Source: Thalassospira lucentensis (lineage in GTDB: Bacteria; Pseudomonadota; Alphaproteobacteria; Rhodospirillales; Thalassospiraceae). Taken from it: a stretch of DNA of 64,000 nt. The notes beneath the pieces were generated by a model, which searched no databases, was not told the origin of the DNA, and was given only the letters and a program-made list of their open reading frames with translations. Each line of letters begins with the position of its first letter. Within the stretch, counting starts at the first letter, position 1. Positions 44,981 through 54,998 of the stretch are shown one piece after another. The stretch spans positions 1-64,000 of the forward strand of contig NZ_LPVY01000012.1 of the NCBI RefSeq assembly GCF_001613805.1, written 5' to 3'. Made by a program: the position numbers and the translations under genes.

Positions 44981-45846
44981 CAGAAGGGATTCCCGTCAAG
45001 ATCGTGGAAGCACGATATCAGATGCGTCATCTGTTCGCGCAGGGTGTCAAATCCGCGATGGGGCGTGATCGTGTCCTCGTCCATGTAAAGCGAGCGTGAA
45101 AGCTCGATCTGCAGGCTGTGCACATGGTTTTCCGGTTGCCCGTAATGGCGCGTGCAGAACCCGCCTGCATATGGATCATTGTGCGACGGGGTAAAGCCCA
45201 GATCGCGGACACGATCTTCGACAAAGCGCGTCAAAGACGGATGGCAGGAACTTCCATAGCAATCGCCCAGAACCAGATCAACGCGGTTTTTGCTGCTGTC
45301 GACAGAATCCCCGGGCATCGAATGGCAATCAATCAGGATGCAATAACCAAACTGGTCACGCGTTGCGTCAATCAGCTTGCGAAGCGCACTGTGATAGGGG
45401 TGGTAATAGGTATCGATCCGGTGCATCGCCTCGGCGACCGGCAGGCGCGCCTTGTAAATCTCGATCCCGCCACTGACGACGCGCGGGATTGATCCCAACC
45501 CCGAAAGGGCCCGCATCGAATGAATATCCGCATCCGAGGGTAGGGGGCCATCAAACATGCGCGGGTCGAGCTCCAGCGCCCCGCGATTGACATCGACAAA
45601 GGCACGCGGAAATGTCGCGCACAGCATAGGTGCGCCAAGCTTGGGCGCGCTGGCAAAAAGCTGATCGACAAAGGCATCCTCGGATGCACGGAGCGCAAAC
45701 GAGTCAATGCGGGCAATCTCGATCAATTCCTGCGGATAATGGCGCCCGGAATGGGGCGATGCAAACACCACCGGCAGGGTTTGCCGGGATGGCAGGATGA
45801 CGGTTGCCGGTCCACTGCCGGTAAGATCCGATGGCAACTGGTTCAT
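44980..45846 (-). CDS. N-formylglutamate amidohydrolase-family protein
   Basis: The 288-residue product matches the FGase family: VVFASPHSGRHYPQEL (about 27-42) with the metal-binding His, EDAFVDQLFASAPKLGAP, FPRAFVDVNRG, YYHPYHSALRKLI, CILIDCHSMPG and HNDPYAGGFCTRHYG. The family removes N-formyl (HutG-like) or other acyl groups from glutamate-like compounds. No hut genes are nearby. It is coupled by overlap to a GNAT acetyltransferase and lies 3 kb from dgcNA, so a role in N-acyl-glutamate turnover is possible but inferred. Confidence 0.87.
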   Translation of the reverse strand: MNQLPSDLTGSGPATVILPSRQTLPVVFASPHSGRHYPQELIEIARIDSFALRASEDAFVDQLFASAPKLGAPMLCATFPRAFVDVNRGALELDPRMFDGPLPSDADIHSMRALSGLGSIPRVVSGGIEIYKARLPVAEAMHRIDTYYHPYHSALRKLIDATRDQFGYCILIDCHSMPGDSVDSSKNRVDLVLGDCYGSSCHPSLTRFVEDRVRDLGFTPSHNDPYAGGFCTRHYGQPENHVHSLQIELSRSLYMDEDTITPHRGFDTLREQMTHLISCFHDLDGNPF

Positions 45847-45950
45847 TGTCGTTTGTTATATCTTCCCTAAACTGGATGATGATCATAGCAACAGCGATCC
45901 ATCCCGTCCCCCATAGATGAAGATTTTTTGTCAAAAAACCAATTGAGGGG

Positions 45951-45979
45951 TTGCACCTTTTTCTGCCTTGGGCTAAATA
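45951..45979 (+). promoter_or_regulatory. Promoter of the tRNA-Val pair
   Basis: TTGCAC (45951-45956) and TAAATA (45974-45979) have a 17-base spacer, a near-consensus sigma-70 promoter, about 73 bases before the first tRNA. Confidence 0.75.
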
Positions 45980-46052
45980 CCGCCTCGCCGTCACAAACGG
46001 CGCTGGCCAAGCCTTCCGCTTTGAAGGCCGGTCAGATGAAAGATGGGTTAGA

Positions 46053-46129
46053 GGGCCTATAGCTCAGTTGGTTAGAGCGTTCGCTTGACATGCGAGAGGT
46101 CACAAGTTCGAGTCTTGTTAGGCCCACCA
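46053..46129 (+). tRNA. tRNA-Val (anticodon GAC), first copy
   Basis: A 77-base cloverleaf with encoded CCA. The acceptor stem is GGGCCTA/TAGGCCC, the D-arm has AGCTCAGTTGGTTAGAGC, the anticodon loop is TTGACAT (anticodon GAC reading GUC/GUU), the T-arm contains GTTCGAGTC, and the discriminator is A. Confidence 0.96.
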
Positions 46130-46146
46130 TCTTTCCCCAAATACAG

Positions 46147-46223
46147 GGGCCTATAGCTCAGTTGGTTAGAGCGTTCGCTTGACATGCGAGAGGTCACAAG
46201 TTCGAGTCTTGTTAGGCCCACCA
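46147..46223 (+). tRNA. tRNA-Val (anticodon GAC), second identical copy
   Basis: Identical in all 77 bases to the copy at 46053-46129, 17 bases downstream, and so cotranscribed with it. Encoded CCA is present and a terminator follows at 46230. Confidence 0.96.
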
Positions 46224-46229
46224 TTTCCT

Positions 46230-46261
46230 CCCCGCCGGTTTCCGAGCGGGGTTTTGTGTTT
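46230..46261 (+). terminator. Terminator after the tRNA-Val pair
   Basis: CCCCGC (46230-46235) pairs with GCGGGG (46246-46251), extended inward by CGG/CCG, and is followed by TTTTGTGTTT. Confidence 0.85.
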
Positions 46262-46436
46262 CTGGCTTTAAATTCCGGCTTTCCCCCAAGCTTATCAAGG
46301 CTTCTGGCGTGTCACGGTGCCCTCACATATTTCCCGCTTGAAGTTGGTTGTGTTATGTGTTGAATGCATTCAATCGAGCGTTTTGTTCCGGTCTGATGCC
46401 CTGTCATCGGGTCGGGCGATCTGACGGAGGCCTTCC

Positions 46437-46697
46437 ATGATCATGTCTTTTGAAACTGTCCTTGGCCTTCTTGCCGGATCACTGACCACGATTGCCTTCC
46501 TGCCGCAGGTTATACGTACCTGGCGCACGCGCTCGACGGCTGATATCTCGCTTGTGATGTTTCTGATACTGTGCACGGGGATCGCGCTTTGGCTGGTTTA
46601 TGGCCTGATCCGTGGTGACTGGCCGGTGATCATTGCCAACGGTTTTACCCTTGTGCTGGCCTCGACCATCCTGTTTTTCAAGCTTCGCCACGGATAA
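46437..46697 (+). CDS. SemiSWEET-type (PQ-loop) transporter
   Basis: An 86-residue protein with three membrane helices (about 5-25, 38-58 and 63-80) and the PQ motif TIAFLPQVIRTWRTRSTADIS, the normal length and pattern of bacterial SemiSWEETs. These dimers carry small sugars passively across the membrane; the sugar is unknown. ATG 46443 is an alternative start. It stands alone between the tRNA terminator and the convergent export operon. Confidence 0.9.
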   Translation: MIMSFETVLGLLAGSLTTIAFLPQVIRTWRTRSTADISLVMFLILCTGIALWLVYGLIRGDWPVIIANGFTLVLASTILFFKLRHG

Positions 46698-46712
46698 CCG
46701 GGCCTTCCGGTT

Positions 46713-47855
46713 CTATCGCATTGCCGCGATGCTTTTGCGAAAGCGCATGGCGCTAAAGGCGAAGAACAGGGCGGCGATCACGAAGACGATCAGGAATTCC
46801 TGCCAGACAACATCGATCCCGGCATCGCGATACAGGATCGCCTGTGCAAAGCTGACAAAGTGGCTGGACGGGACGAATTGCATGATGTTCTGAAGCGTTT
46901 CAGGCATGCTTTCAAGCGGCGTATTCCCGCCCGACAACATCCGCATTGGCAAAACGACAAGGATAAATAGGAGCCCGAATTGCGGCATTGATTTTGTCAT
47001 GGTCGCAAGGAAAATGCCAAGGGCGGTGGCAAAAAACAGATACAGCATCGTCCCTGCCAGGAATAACAGTTTGGAGCCGATAATAGGCACGCCAAGCATC
47101 AGTTCGACGACGAAAAACAGCGATAGCGCGCTTGCGATCAGAATCACAAGTCCGTTGGCCCAGACCTTTGCCAGCATGATTTCAAACGGATCAAGCGGCA
47201 TCACCAGCAGATGTTCAATCGTGCCATGTTCGCGTTCACGAATAAGTGCCGCCCCGGACAGGATGATCGAGAGCATGGTGATGTTGTTGATGATCTCCAT
47301 CGCGCTGGTGAACCATGAACTGGTCGCGTTTTCGTTATAGGCATAACGCGTGACAAGCTGTGTCGGTGGTTCGTGGCTGGCCGCGACATAGGCCGAAACA
47401 CCACCCATGAAGGTCTGGATTTCCTGGGCAATGATGTTGCTGACATAACCTTGGCCGATCCCGGCCTGCATCATCGCGGTAGCATCGATATTAAGCTGTA
47501 TTTCCGGTTGATGACCGGCAATCAGGTCTTTTTCAAAATCGGGCGGGATCACCAGCAGAAAGGTATATTCGCCGCTATCCATGGCGGCGTCGATGTCGCC
47601 TTCGCTGATTTCCGCCGGTCTCTTGAAAAACGGCTGCAGGAACGCATCACCGATCTGGCGGGACAGTTTGGATTTGTCCAGATCGGCAATCGCGATTGAT
47701 GCGTTTTTAAGGTCATGGGAAAAGCCGGTCGCAGCATTGTAAATCGCAAATGAAAACGCCCAGCAGATCAGGATTAGCAACACGACATCGCGACGGAGGC
47801 TGAAAAGCTCCTTGATGCCGAGGCGATAGATATTTTCAATCCGTTTGCCAAACAT
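46713..47855 (-). CDS. yhhJ: ABC-2 type permease, YhhJ-like
   Basis: A 380-residue ABC-2 exporter subunit: N-terminal helix (about 24-44), large periplasmic domain (about 45-180) and five C-terminal helices (about 180-375), with LIREREHGTIEHLLVMPLDPFEIMLAK in the first cytoplasmic loop, as in YbhS/YhhJ permeases. It lies 5 bases after the rbbA-like gene and completes an HlyD/ABC/permease set like E. coli yhiI-rbbA-yhhJ. The exported compound is unknown. Confidence 0.9.
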   Translation of the reverse strand: MFGKRIENIYRLGIKELFSLRRDVVLLILICWAFSFAIYNAATGFSHDLKNASIAIADLDKSKLSRQIGDAFLQPFFKRPAEISEGDIDAAMDSGEYTFLLVIPPDFEKDLIAGHQPEIQLNIDATAMMQAGIGQGYVSNIIAQEIQTFMGGVSAYVAASHEPPTQLVTRYAYNENATSSWFTSAMEIINNITMLSIILSGAALIREREHGTIEHLLVMPLDPFEIMLAKVWANGLVILIASALSLFFVVELMLGVPIIGSKLLFLAGTMLYLFFATALGIFLATMTKSMPQFGLLFILVVLPMRMLSGGNTPLESMPETLQNIMQFVPSSHFVSFAQAILYRDAGIDVVWQEFLIVFVIAALFFAFSAMRFRKSIAAMR

Positions 47856-47860
47856 CGATT

Positions 47861-50626
47861 TTACGCCTCCTGCTTTTTAAGCAGCAGCATTGAAAGGGCG
47901 GTCAATGCCGGGAAGAAAATCACCAGCGTCAGGATTTGGGGATAGAGTTCGGCAAAACCAAGCGCCTTGGTAAAGACCCCGACACTGATCGACATGAAAT
48001 GCGATGTCGGCATGATGGTCGACAGCACGGCGGGCGCACCGTCAAGTGACGAAATCGGCTGCATCATCCCCGAAAACATGACCGATGGCACCATGGTTGC
48101 GATCGCGGTTCCAAACAACGCGGCGATCTGCGTTTGGGTAAAGGATGAAATCAAAAGCCCAAGTCCGGTTGTGGCAATCACAAACAGGAAGGCCCCGACA
48201 ACAAGGGTAAGCGGATTGCCCCGCATCGGCACGTCGAACCAGAATAGCGCCATCACGACCATCAGAACGAAATTGATCAGGCCCAGCCCGACATAGGGCA
48301 ATTGTTTGCCAATCAGGAATTCGATCCGCGTGACGGGGGTGACATAAAGGTTGGTGATTGATCCCAATTCCTTTTCGCGCACGACGCCGACCGCCATCAG
48401 AACGGCAGGAATGAACATCAGCAACAGTGCAATCACCGATGGCACCATGGCGTAGATGCTTTTGAAATCCTGATTATAGCGATAGCGGGTTTCGATACTG
48501 ACCGGCAGGGTTTGAACCGGCAAACCGGTATTGCGCATGCTGCGTTCGTTTAGATATTTGCTGTGAATGCCTTCGACATAGCCATGGATGGTTTCGGCGC
48601 GAAACGGCATGGTGCCATCGATGGTGGCGGCGACTTCGGGACTGCGTCCGGCTTCAAGGTCACGGCCAAAACCGGGTGGGATTTCAATCGCCAGTGCAAT
48701 GTCACCCGACAGCAATCTTTGTTCAAGTTCGTCATTGCTGTTTAACGGTGGCTGTTCACTGAAATATCGGGACCCTGCAAGGTTTTCAAGATAGGTGCGG
48801 CTGGTTTCGGTCCTGTCGCGGTCCAGTACGGCATAGGTCAGGTTTTCGACATCAAACGTGATGCCATAACCGAAAACCGGCATCAGGATCGCCGTGCCCA
48901 GCAAGGCAAACATCAACCGGATCGGATCGCGGATCAGTTCCATGGTTTCGCGCAGTGAATAGGCCCACAAACGGCGCAAACTGAAAATCGATGCCTTGGC
49001 CGGTTTCCATTTCCCAGTCCCGTTTTCGCCGTCGCCTTGCATCGCCGATGCATCCGGGGCAGGGGCATTGTCATCAATGCCGCTGGCTTCTTCCAGATGG
49101 CTGATGAAGGCTTCTTCAAGCGTGTCACAACCGCGTTTCTGCGTGATTTCACCCGGGGTGTCGCTGATTAGAACCTTGCCCGCATGCATCAGCGAGATGC
49201 GGTCGCAGCGTTCCGCCTCGTTCATGAAATGGGTGGAGATGAAAATCGTCACCCCCTGATCACGGGAAAGCTCCACCAGCAATTGCCAGAATCCATCACG
49301 TGCGACCGGATCAACGCCTGATGTCGGTTCATCAAGTATCAGTATTTCCGGGCTGTGAATGATCGCAACCGCAAGCGATAACCGTTGCCGCACACCAAGC
49401 GGCAGGCTTTCGGCCAGATCATCGTGATATTCGGTCAGGCCGAACCGTTCGGAAAGCTCGTCAATTCGGGGCTTTATCCGGTCCGCAGGCAGGTGAAACA
49501 GTCGGGCATGAAGTTCAAGGTTCTGATAGACGCTGAGTTCGGCATAAAGCGAAAAGGCCTGGCTCATATAGCCGACCCGTTTGCGAAGTTCGGTATCCTG
49601 CCCGTCGACCGGTTTGCCAAAAAGTTCGGCCGTGCCTTCGGTTGCGGGCAAAAGCCCGGTCAGCATCTTCATGGTCGTGGTTTTGCCGCATCCGTTCGAG
49701 CCGAGAAACCCGAAAATCTCGCCTTTTTCAATCCGGAAGCTGACATTATCGACTGCGGTAAAATCGCCAAACCGCATGGTCAGACCGTCGGCGACGATGG
49801 CGGGAACATCGCCATGTGTGGTGCGGGGTGGGATGACAAGGTCCTTGTGACCCTTGCGTTCTTCTTCGGGCAGCAGCCTTACAAACGCGGTCTCAAGGTT
49901 ATCGGCCCCGGTGCGTTCCAAAATCTCGCTTGCTGTGCCGCTTGCCAGCACCTTGCCGTCATTCATCGCAATCAGTTGGTCAAACCGTGCGGCTTCGTCC
50001 ATATAGGCGGTGGCGACCAGAACGGTCATGTTGCTTTGGGTTTTGCGGATCTGCTCGATCAGTTCCCAGAACTGCCGCCGCGACAGGGGATCAACCCCGG
50101 TTGTTGGTTCGTCCAGTATCAGGATTTCCGGATCATGGATCAGGGCACAGCAAAGGCCGAGTTTCTGTTTCATCCCGCCTGAAAGCTTGCCGACTGCGCG
50201 CTCGGTAAAGGGTTCAAGCCCGGTCGCCTTGACCAGCCGTTCAATCCGGTCGCGGCGTTCGCGGGCCGATTGGCCAAACAGACGGCCAAAAAATTCAAGG
50301 TTCTCGCGGATCGTCAGATCCATATAAAGATTCTTGCCAAGTCCCTGTGGCATATAGGCGATTTTGGGCAGAACGCTGTTGCGGTGGCCTGCATCGTCCA
50401 TCGGTCCGCCCAGCGTTTCGACCCCGCCGCGTTGCAATTTGCGCGCGCCTGATATCAGGGCAAGGGCGGTGGATTTACCCACACCATCCGGCCCGATGAA
50501 GCCGATGGTCCGGCCTGCCGGGATATCCAGGCTGATATCGTCAAGCGCGTGGACATGGCCGTATCTGTGGCTGACATGGTCCAGCCGTGCGGCAAGTCTT
50601 GCGCCATTTGCAGGACCGTTACTCAT
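47861..50626 (-). CDS. rbbA: RbbA-like fused ABC transporter (two ATPase domains plus ABC-2 membrane domain)
   Basis: The 921-residue protein fuses ABC domain 1 (about 10-250: Walker [12 protein letters not shown], signature [11 protein letters not shown], Walker [13 protein letters not shown]), ABC domain 2 (about 285-500: Walker [12 protein letters not shown], signature-like [11 protein letters not shown], Walker [13 protein letters not shown]) and an ABC-2 permease (about 550-921). The length and order match E. coli RbbA (YhiH), once reported as a ribosome-bound ATPase, though the membrane half argues for transport. The second signature is non-standard (no SGG), so only one ATP site may be fully active. 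It is overlapped by the HlyD gene by four bases and followed by yhhJ. Confidence 0.92.
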   Translation of the reverse strand: MSNGPANGARLAARLDHVSHRYGHVHALDDISLDIPAGRTIGFIGPDGVGKSTALALISGARKLQRGGVETLGGPMDDAGHRNSVLPKIAYMPQGLGKNLYMDLTIRENLEFFGRLFGQSARERRDRIERLVKATGLEPFTERAVGKLSGGMKQKLGLCCALIHDPEILILDEPTTGVDPLSRRQFWELIEQIRKTQSNMTVLVATAYMDEAARFDQLIAMNDGKVLASGTASEILERTGADNLETAFVRLLPEEERKGHKDLVIPPRTTHGDVPAIVADGLTMRFGDFTAVDNVSFRIEKGEIFGFLGSNGCGKTTTMKMLTGLLPATEGTAELFGKPVDGQDTELRKRVGYMSQAFSLYAELSVYQNLELHARLFHLPADRIKPRIDELSERFGLTEYHDDLAESLPLGVRQRLSLAVAIIHSPEILILDEPTSGVDPVARDGFWQLLVELSRDQGVTIFISTHFMNEAERCDRISLMHAGKVLISDTPGEITQKRGCDTLEEAFISHLEEASGIDDNAPAPDASAMQGDGENGTGKWKPAKASIFSLRRLWAYSLRETMELIRDPIRLMFALLGTAILMPVFGYGITFDVENLTYAVLDRDRTETSRTYLENLAGSRYFSEQPPLNSNDELEQRLLSGDIALAIEIPPGFGRDLEAGRSPEVAATIDGTMPFRAETIHGYVEGIHSKYLNERSMRNTGLPVQTLPVSIETRYRYNQDFKSIYAMVPSVIALLLMFIPAVLMAVGVVREKELGSITNLYVTPVTRIEFLIGKQLPYVGLGLINFVLMVVMALFWFDVPMRGNPLTLVVGAFLFVIATTGLGLLISSFTQTQIAALFGTAIATMVPSVMFSGMMQPISSLDGAPAVLSTIMPTSHFMSISVGVFTKALGFAELYPQILTLVIFFPALTALSMLLLKKQEA

Positions 50627-51636
50627 TCCTGAAGGCTCTTGTTCAGGGTCGCGTCATCGGGAACATTGGGGGTGAAGCGTTCCGGCCAGTTTTGATGGTC
50701 AGCCAGCATGACATAGGCTTCGCCGGGCAGGCCGGTCTTGACCCGTTTGCGATGTTCTTCGAGCAATTCGCGTGCGATGCGGATTTTTACCCGGAACATC
50801 AGCTTGTCGCGTTCGCTTCTGGTTTCGACCTCGCGCGGGGTGAATTGTGCATCATCGGCGACAAACGAAACATGGGCCGGAATGACAAAGCCCGGTGCCG
50901 CATCCAGAACAATGCGTGCCTCATTGCCGACAAAGGCCAGACCGGCCTGCCGGGTCGGCAGGAAGATCGTCATGTAAACATCGGTCAGGTCCAGAACCGT
51001 CACCACCGGATCGCCGCCGGCCAAAACTTCGCCCGGTTCGGCAAGGCGATATTGCACCCGCCCGCCGCGCGGTGCCTTAAGCACGGAATCATTGATCTGT
51101 ACCTGAATGCGCTCAAGTTCGGCCTGGGCGGCTTCGACATTACGTTCGCTGCTTGTCAGGCGCGATTTTGCCGCGGCAAGGGCGGCTTCGGCAACATCGC
51201 GATCCGATTTGCGCTGATCGACCTGCTCGCGGGCAATATTGTTGTTTTTGACAAGCTCGTTGGCGCGTTCAAGCTGCCGCTCGGCAAAGGAAAGCTGGCT
51301 TTCCTTCTGAACGATATCAGCCTTGGCTTCGAAAATGCCCTGTTCTGCGCGGGCAACCTCGGCGCGGGCCTTGGCAAGGCTTGCCTGAAGTTCCTCGGTG
51401 TCCATCCGGGCCAGAACCTGACCAGCTTGCACCAGATCGCCCTCATCGACCAGAACCTCGTCGACGCGGCCGGCATATTTGGTTGCCACCCGGACTTCTT
51501 CGGCCTCGATCCGGCCATTTCCGCTGGCGATGAATTCGGGAAGGGTTTCCTGATTTTGCTGCCAGTAATAATAACCACCTCCGGCAATCGCGATGATCAC
51601 GACAAGGATCGCCAAAGGCACGCGCAGTTTGCTCAT
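50623..51636 (-). CDS. yhiI: HlyD-family membrane fusion protein, YhiI-like
   Basis: A 337-residue periplasmic adaptor: N-terminal membrane anchor ([20 protein letters not shown], about 5-24), a biotinyl-lipoyl-like half ([20 protein letters not shown]), a long coiled coil (about 85-185, rich in Ala/Glu/Arg) and a beta-barrel domain (ILAGGDPV-type turn [16 protein letters not shown]). It would link the inner-membrane ABC exporter to an outer-membrane channel encoded elsewhere. It heads the yhiI-rbbA-yhhJ operon with a 4-base overlap. Confidence 0.92.
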   Translation of the reverse strand: MSKLRVPLAILVVIIAIAGGGYYYWQQNQETLPEFIASGNGRIEAEEVRVATKYAGRVDEVLVDEGDLVQAGQVLARMDTEELQASLAKARAEVARAEQGIFEAKADIVQKESQLSFAERQLERANELVKNNNIAREQVDQRKSDRDVAEAALAAAKSRLTSSERNVEAAQAELERIQVQINDSVLKAPRGGRVQYRLAEPGEVLAGGDPVVTVLDLTDVYMTIFLPTRQAGLAFVGNEARIVLDAAPGFVIPAHVSFVADDAQFTPREVETRSERDKLMFRVKIRIARELLEEHRKRVKTGLPGEAYVMLADHQNWPERFTPNVPDDATLNKSLQE

Positions 51637-51833
51637 TCCGCCCTCCAGAACAGGATTGCCGGGCTGTTGGCAGCGGATGTGCCACCGGCATACAGGGTTA
51701 TCGCAAGCAGGTTACAGCTTTAACGCGATAAAGTCTGGAATGATCCTGACCTGAACGGCAAGCTAAATCTTTGATCTTACGCAATTTAGAAAAGTATCAA
51801 GAATGTGCCCGATGGTATTGTGAACCGCCGTGC

Positions 51834-52976
51834 TCAGATATCGATATCCGCCCAGATCAGATGATGATCCGATGCTGCCTGATGCTTTTTGGTGAAGTCC
51901 GGATATGTTGTCCAGCGTGCCGGTCGTGATCCCGGCCAGATGCCTTTGCGATAAATGCCACCCTTGGTCACTCGATCAAACAGGGCAGGCGAAAGCAGCA
52001 GATAATCGATTTTATCATCATCATTGCCAAGGCCATGCGTCCCGGTTCCCCGGTCGCCATTTCCGGCATTAAACTCGAACTCGGTAAAATTCGGGTGGGC
52101 CGAAACATCGCGAAGAGCGGTACCGTTCAGCAACGGGTCAAGCTCGGCACTGTCGGGTGTATCGTTAAGGTCGCCCAGAACCACGATATTTTCAAACCCT
52201 TCGGCGATCAGGCGATTGTAATAGGCCGCCACCGCCAATGATTGCGCCAGTCGCTTGGCCTTGCTTGCCGGGTCATTGCCGCCATATTTGCTTTTGAAAT
52301 GGTTGGGCAGGACCATGATCTGCGCGCCCGATGGCGTGATGATTTCATATTCCGGGCAATCGCGGCTGAAAATCGGGGCGCCGTCAGGTTTCAGGTCATC
52401 GACGTGGCTTCGCATTTCGCCAATCGGGTAACCTTCATGGGTGGCAAGCCCGACATCAATGCCGCGCCCGTCATTGCCATCAATAATCATCATGTGGCGA
52501 TAGGGCACCGGCAAAACGCCCTTTTCGCGCATGAAATCCTGAAAGGCCAGCAAAACCGGGCGGCTTTCAATCTCGACCAGAGCCAGAACATCCGCCCCGA
52601 CATCGCCGATCATGCGCGCGGTGTTTAACATTGCGGCTTCGTCCACCGGCCCCATGCGAAGCTCGCACCAGCCGACCCAGTCATCGCGGCCATTGGCCTT
52701 GATAAAGGGCTGCTTTGGCGGGCGGGGGCGAGAAATCAACTGGCCGCGAATTTTGCGAATGCGGGTAAATTTTCCCTCGTCACTACGTAACATGCCAAGC
52801 TGTGTAATCAGCGTTAACATGCGCGCCCTGTCGGCATCGCTGTAAGCCGGTTTTTCAAACAGCTTGTTCAGCTCTGCATGGGCATCCAGCACATCGCGAT
52901 GTGCTTCCGGGTCTTCATCGTTAAATACTTTCGCCCGGTCAAACAGGTTTTCGACGTTAAACACAGCAATCCGCAT
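51834..52976 (-). CDS. Endonuclease/exonuclease/phosphatase (EEP) family protein
   Basis: The 380-residue protein begins MRIAVFNVENLFDRAKVFND (no signal peptide), has the EEP motifs ALVEIESRPVLLAF (catalytic Glu), IVVLGDLNDTPDSAELD (about residue 265) and ASDHHLIWADIDI at the C-terminus (catalytic Asp-His). The family includes nucleases, phosphodiesterases and phosphatases; the lack of a secretion signal suggests a cytoplasmic substrate, which cannot be named. It is a single gene, divergent from the REC-EAL gene. Confidence 0.88.
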   Translation of the reverse strand: MRIAVFNVENLFDRAKVFNDEDPEAHRDVLDAHAELNKLFEKPAYSDADRARMLTLITQLGMLRSDEGKFTRIRKIRGQLISRPRPPKQPFIKANGRDDWVGWCELRMGPVDEAAMLNTARMIGDVGADVLALVEIESRPVLLAFQDFMREKGVLPVPYRHMMIIDGNDGRGIDVGLATHEGYPIGEMRSHVDDLKPDGAPIFSRDCPEYEIITPSGAQIMVLPNHFKSKYGGNDPASKAKRLAQSLAVAAYYNRLIAEGFENIVVLGDLNDTPDSAELDPLLNGTALRDVSAHPNFTEFEFNAGNGDRGTGTHGLGNDDDKIDYLLLSPALFDRVTKGGIYRKGIWPGSRPARWTTYPDFTKKHQAASDHHLIWADIDI

Positions 52977-53174
52977 GACGTCCCCCGATACTCGTTTCGC
53001 TGTGCCGTGGTGAAGGATGAAATTCTACCACAGGTATTATGCGGGCGTGGCGTCAATTATGAAGTGTCATGTTTGTGACGATACCGGCAGGGAGGTGTTA
53101 TTCAGTCCCCAAATGGGGATGTTTTCAAATTCCGGCCCGGCGTAGGTTCCTGAATGTAACGGGCGATCTGCTGT

Positions 53175-54392
53175 GTGAAATGGCGTGAACGCGTTCTGCT
53201 TCATCGGGAAGGTTTTGCAATCGTGATCAATGTTAACCCCTTTAAACCGACTGTCGTGTTTGTCGATGATGACGAAAACATGCTGCGCGGCGTTACACGG
53301 GCCCTGGGGCAGCGTTACAATGTGATTTCGTTCTCCGAACCGGCCGGGGCCCTTTCCTGGCTTCGGGAAAATCACCGAAAAGTTGATGTGATCCTGTCCG
53401 ATCTGGCAATGCCGGGTTTTTCCGGTATGCGGTTGCTGCGTGAAATGGTCAGCGTTGCGCCGAATATTCCGCGTGTTCTTCTATCCGGGCATCTTGATAA
53501 TTCTGCGATGAACAAGGCCATCAATACGGCTTTTGTGTCCTGCATTCTGTCGAAGCCCGCACCGATAGAGCTGATTCGCAAATCAATAGAGCAGGCGTTA
53601 AGTTCGCGGGCGATTGACCTTGCCGGGACTCTGATTACGCCGGGGCTGGTAATGCGCGCGATCAAAAACAACGGTTATTCGGTTGTCTTTCAGCCGCGCA
53701 TTGACGCAAAGACCGGATCGGCTTGCGGGCTTGAAGTGCTGGTGCGTTTCCCGAACCTGCAGAAACGTTTCCTGCTTGAGGAAATCATTCTGGCCTGCGA
53801 AGGCCATCCGGCGATCAACCTGCTGACCACAGCGGTGATGAACGAAGTCCGCAAACAGTCCAGGGATATCCGGTCCCGGTTTGATTTTTCACCGACGGTT
53901 TCGATCAATTGTTCGCCCTATTCCATTCGCAATAACTGCTTCCTTGAGGAAATCCTTCATTTCAGAAGCGACATGCTGCTTTGTGACATCCGGATCGAAG
54001 TTGAAATTACGGAACATAGCGACATCGTCAAAGATCCGGCATTCCTTGCCAATGCCGCAATTCTCAAAAATCGGGGTGTTGCGATTTACATCGATGATTT
54101 TGGCTCGGGAAGCAACTCGGTGGAGCTTCTGGAAACCGGTGTTTTCGCCGGGGTCAAGATTGATCGCGAATTCATCGCAACGGCAAACGGGGATTGCGTC
54201 AAATCATCGTTTGCAGAATGGATTGTGAAAGCGTCGCATGATCTGGGCCTCCGCGTTGTTGCCGAAGGCGTCGAAGACGCCGTTGTTGCACAAAGGATGC
54301 AGGCGCTTGGCGTTGAGGAAATGCAGGGTTTCTTTTTTGCAAGGCCGGCAACGCTTGAAAAAACACCGACCGGTGCATTTGCAATGTGCTGA
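53175..54392 (+). CDS. Response regulator with EAL domain (c-di-GMP phosphodiesterase)
   Basis: The 405-residue frame has a receiver domain (about 20-140: FVDDDENML, phospho-Asp in VDVILSDLAMPGFSG, Lys in LSKPAP) and an EAL domain (about 165-400). The EAL motif reads GLEVLVRF (EVL), and the other c-di-GMP/metal ligands are retained: SINCSP, EVEITEH, YIDDFGSGSN, GVKIDREF, VAEGVE and QGFFFARP, so hydrolysis is likely. GTG 53223, behind GGGAAGG, gives a shorter N-terminus (VINVNPFKPTVV) and is a plausible true start. No kinase is adjacent. The nearest related gene is the double-PAS chemotaxis protein downstream. Confidence 0.87.
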   Translation: MKWRERVLLHREGFAIVINVNPFKPTVVFVDDDENMLRGVTRALGQRYNVISFSEPAGALSWLRENHRKVDVILSDLAMPGFSGMRLLREMVSVAPNIPRVLLSGHLDNSAMNKAINTAFVSCILSKPAPIELIRKSIEQALSSRAIDLAGTLITPGLVMRAIKNNGYSVVFQPRIDAKTGSACGLEVLVRFPNLQKRFLLEEIILACEGHPAINLLTTAVMNEVRKQSRDIRSRFDFSPTVSINCSPYSIRNNCFLEEILHFRSDMLLCDIRIEVEITEHSDIVKDPAFLANAAILKNRGVAIYIDDFGSGSNSVELLETGVFAGVKIDREFIATANGDCVKSSFAEWIVKASHDLGLRVVAEGVEDAVVAQRMQALGVEEMQGFFFARPATLEKTPTGAFAMC

Positions 54393-54426
54393 GAGCTATT
54401 TTGTCTGGGGGAGGTAAACCCGCCGC

Positions 54427-54735
54427 TCACATCTCCAGATCAAACACGATCAGTCCTGAAATTTCGCCATCGGCGGCTTTGACAAGCTCAGCGCCCAGCG
54501 CCTGATGTGCCGGATGCTCAAGATAGGCATCACGTGCTGCTTCATTGTCGAAATCGATGCAAAAGCCGTGCTTGAAACCCTGTTCCAGTTTCTCCGGGCT
54601 GACCGATATCCCGCCGTCAAAACCCCGCATCCCCGCGATCTGGTCGCCAAGGTCGGACAGGGCGTCAAACAGGCTGTTAATCACGGCCTCGTCAATGCCG
54701 GGTTTGAATTTGATCAGGACGATATGACGGATCAT
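54427..54735 (-). CDS. Dabb-family (stress-responsive alpha/beta barrel) protein
   Basis: From ATG 54735 this 102-residue protein starts MIRHIVLIKFKPGIDEAVIN and contains HGFCIDFDNEAARDAYLEHPAHQAL, typical of small dimeric ferredoxin-fold Dabb proteins. Their functions are mostly unknown (stress response, ring-modifying enzymes). The frame continues upstream to 54789, but 54735 matches the family N-terminus. It stands alone and converges on the REC-EAL gene. Confidence 0.87.
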   Translation of the reverse strand: MIRHIVLIKFKPGIDEAVINSLFDALSDLGDQIAGMRGFDGGISVSPEKLEQGFKHGFCIDFDNEAARDAYLEHPAHQALGAELVKAADGEISGLIVFDLEM

Positions 54736-54998
54736 GGCTTGGGCCTTTCCGGAGCCGGGGTGAAGCGCGATTGAACCGGGATATCGCAACCGGTGTCAAT
54801 AGTGGTGATAAACCAGCGGTCCGTCCGTTTGTTGTGCTGTAACCAAGGGTTGCGTCGAGGGGCATGTGAAATAGCACACATATCACGATTTTGCCTCTTG
54901 AATTGAAGAAATGACTTCATACTTTAGGATAGGAAAAGTTGTATAAGGTAACGATTACTGGCCGGTGATCCATTCAGACGTATAAGGGGCAGATTGAC

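Noticed and set aside
46053-46223. Duplicated tRNA-Val as an integration (att) site of a mobile element
   Set aside because: The copies are 17 bases apart, share promoter and terminator, and no integrase or mobile gene lies nearby; simple tandem duplication explains it.
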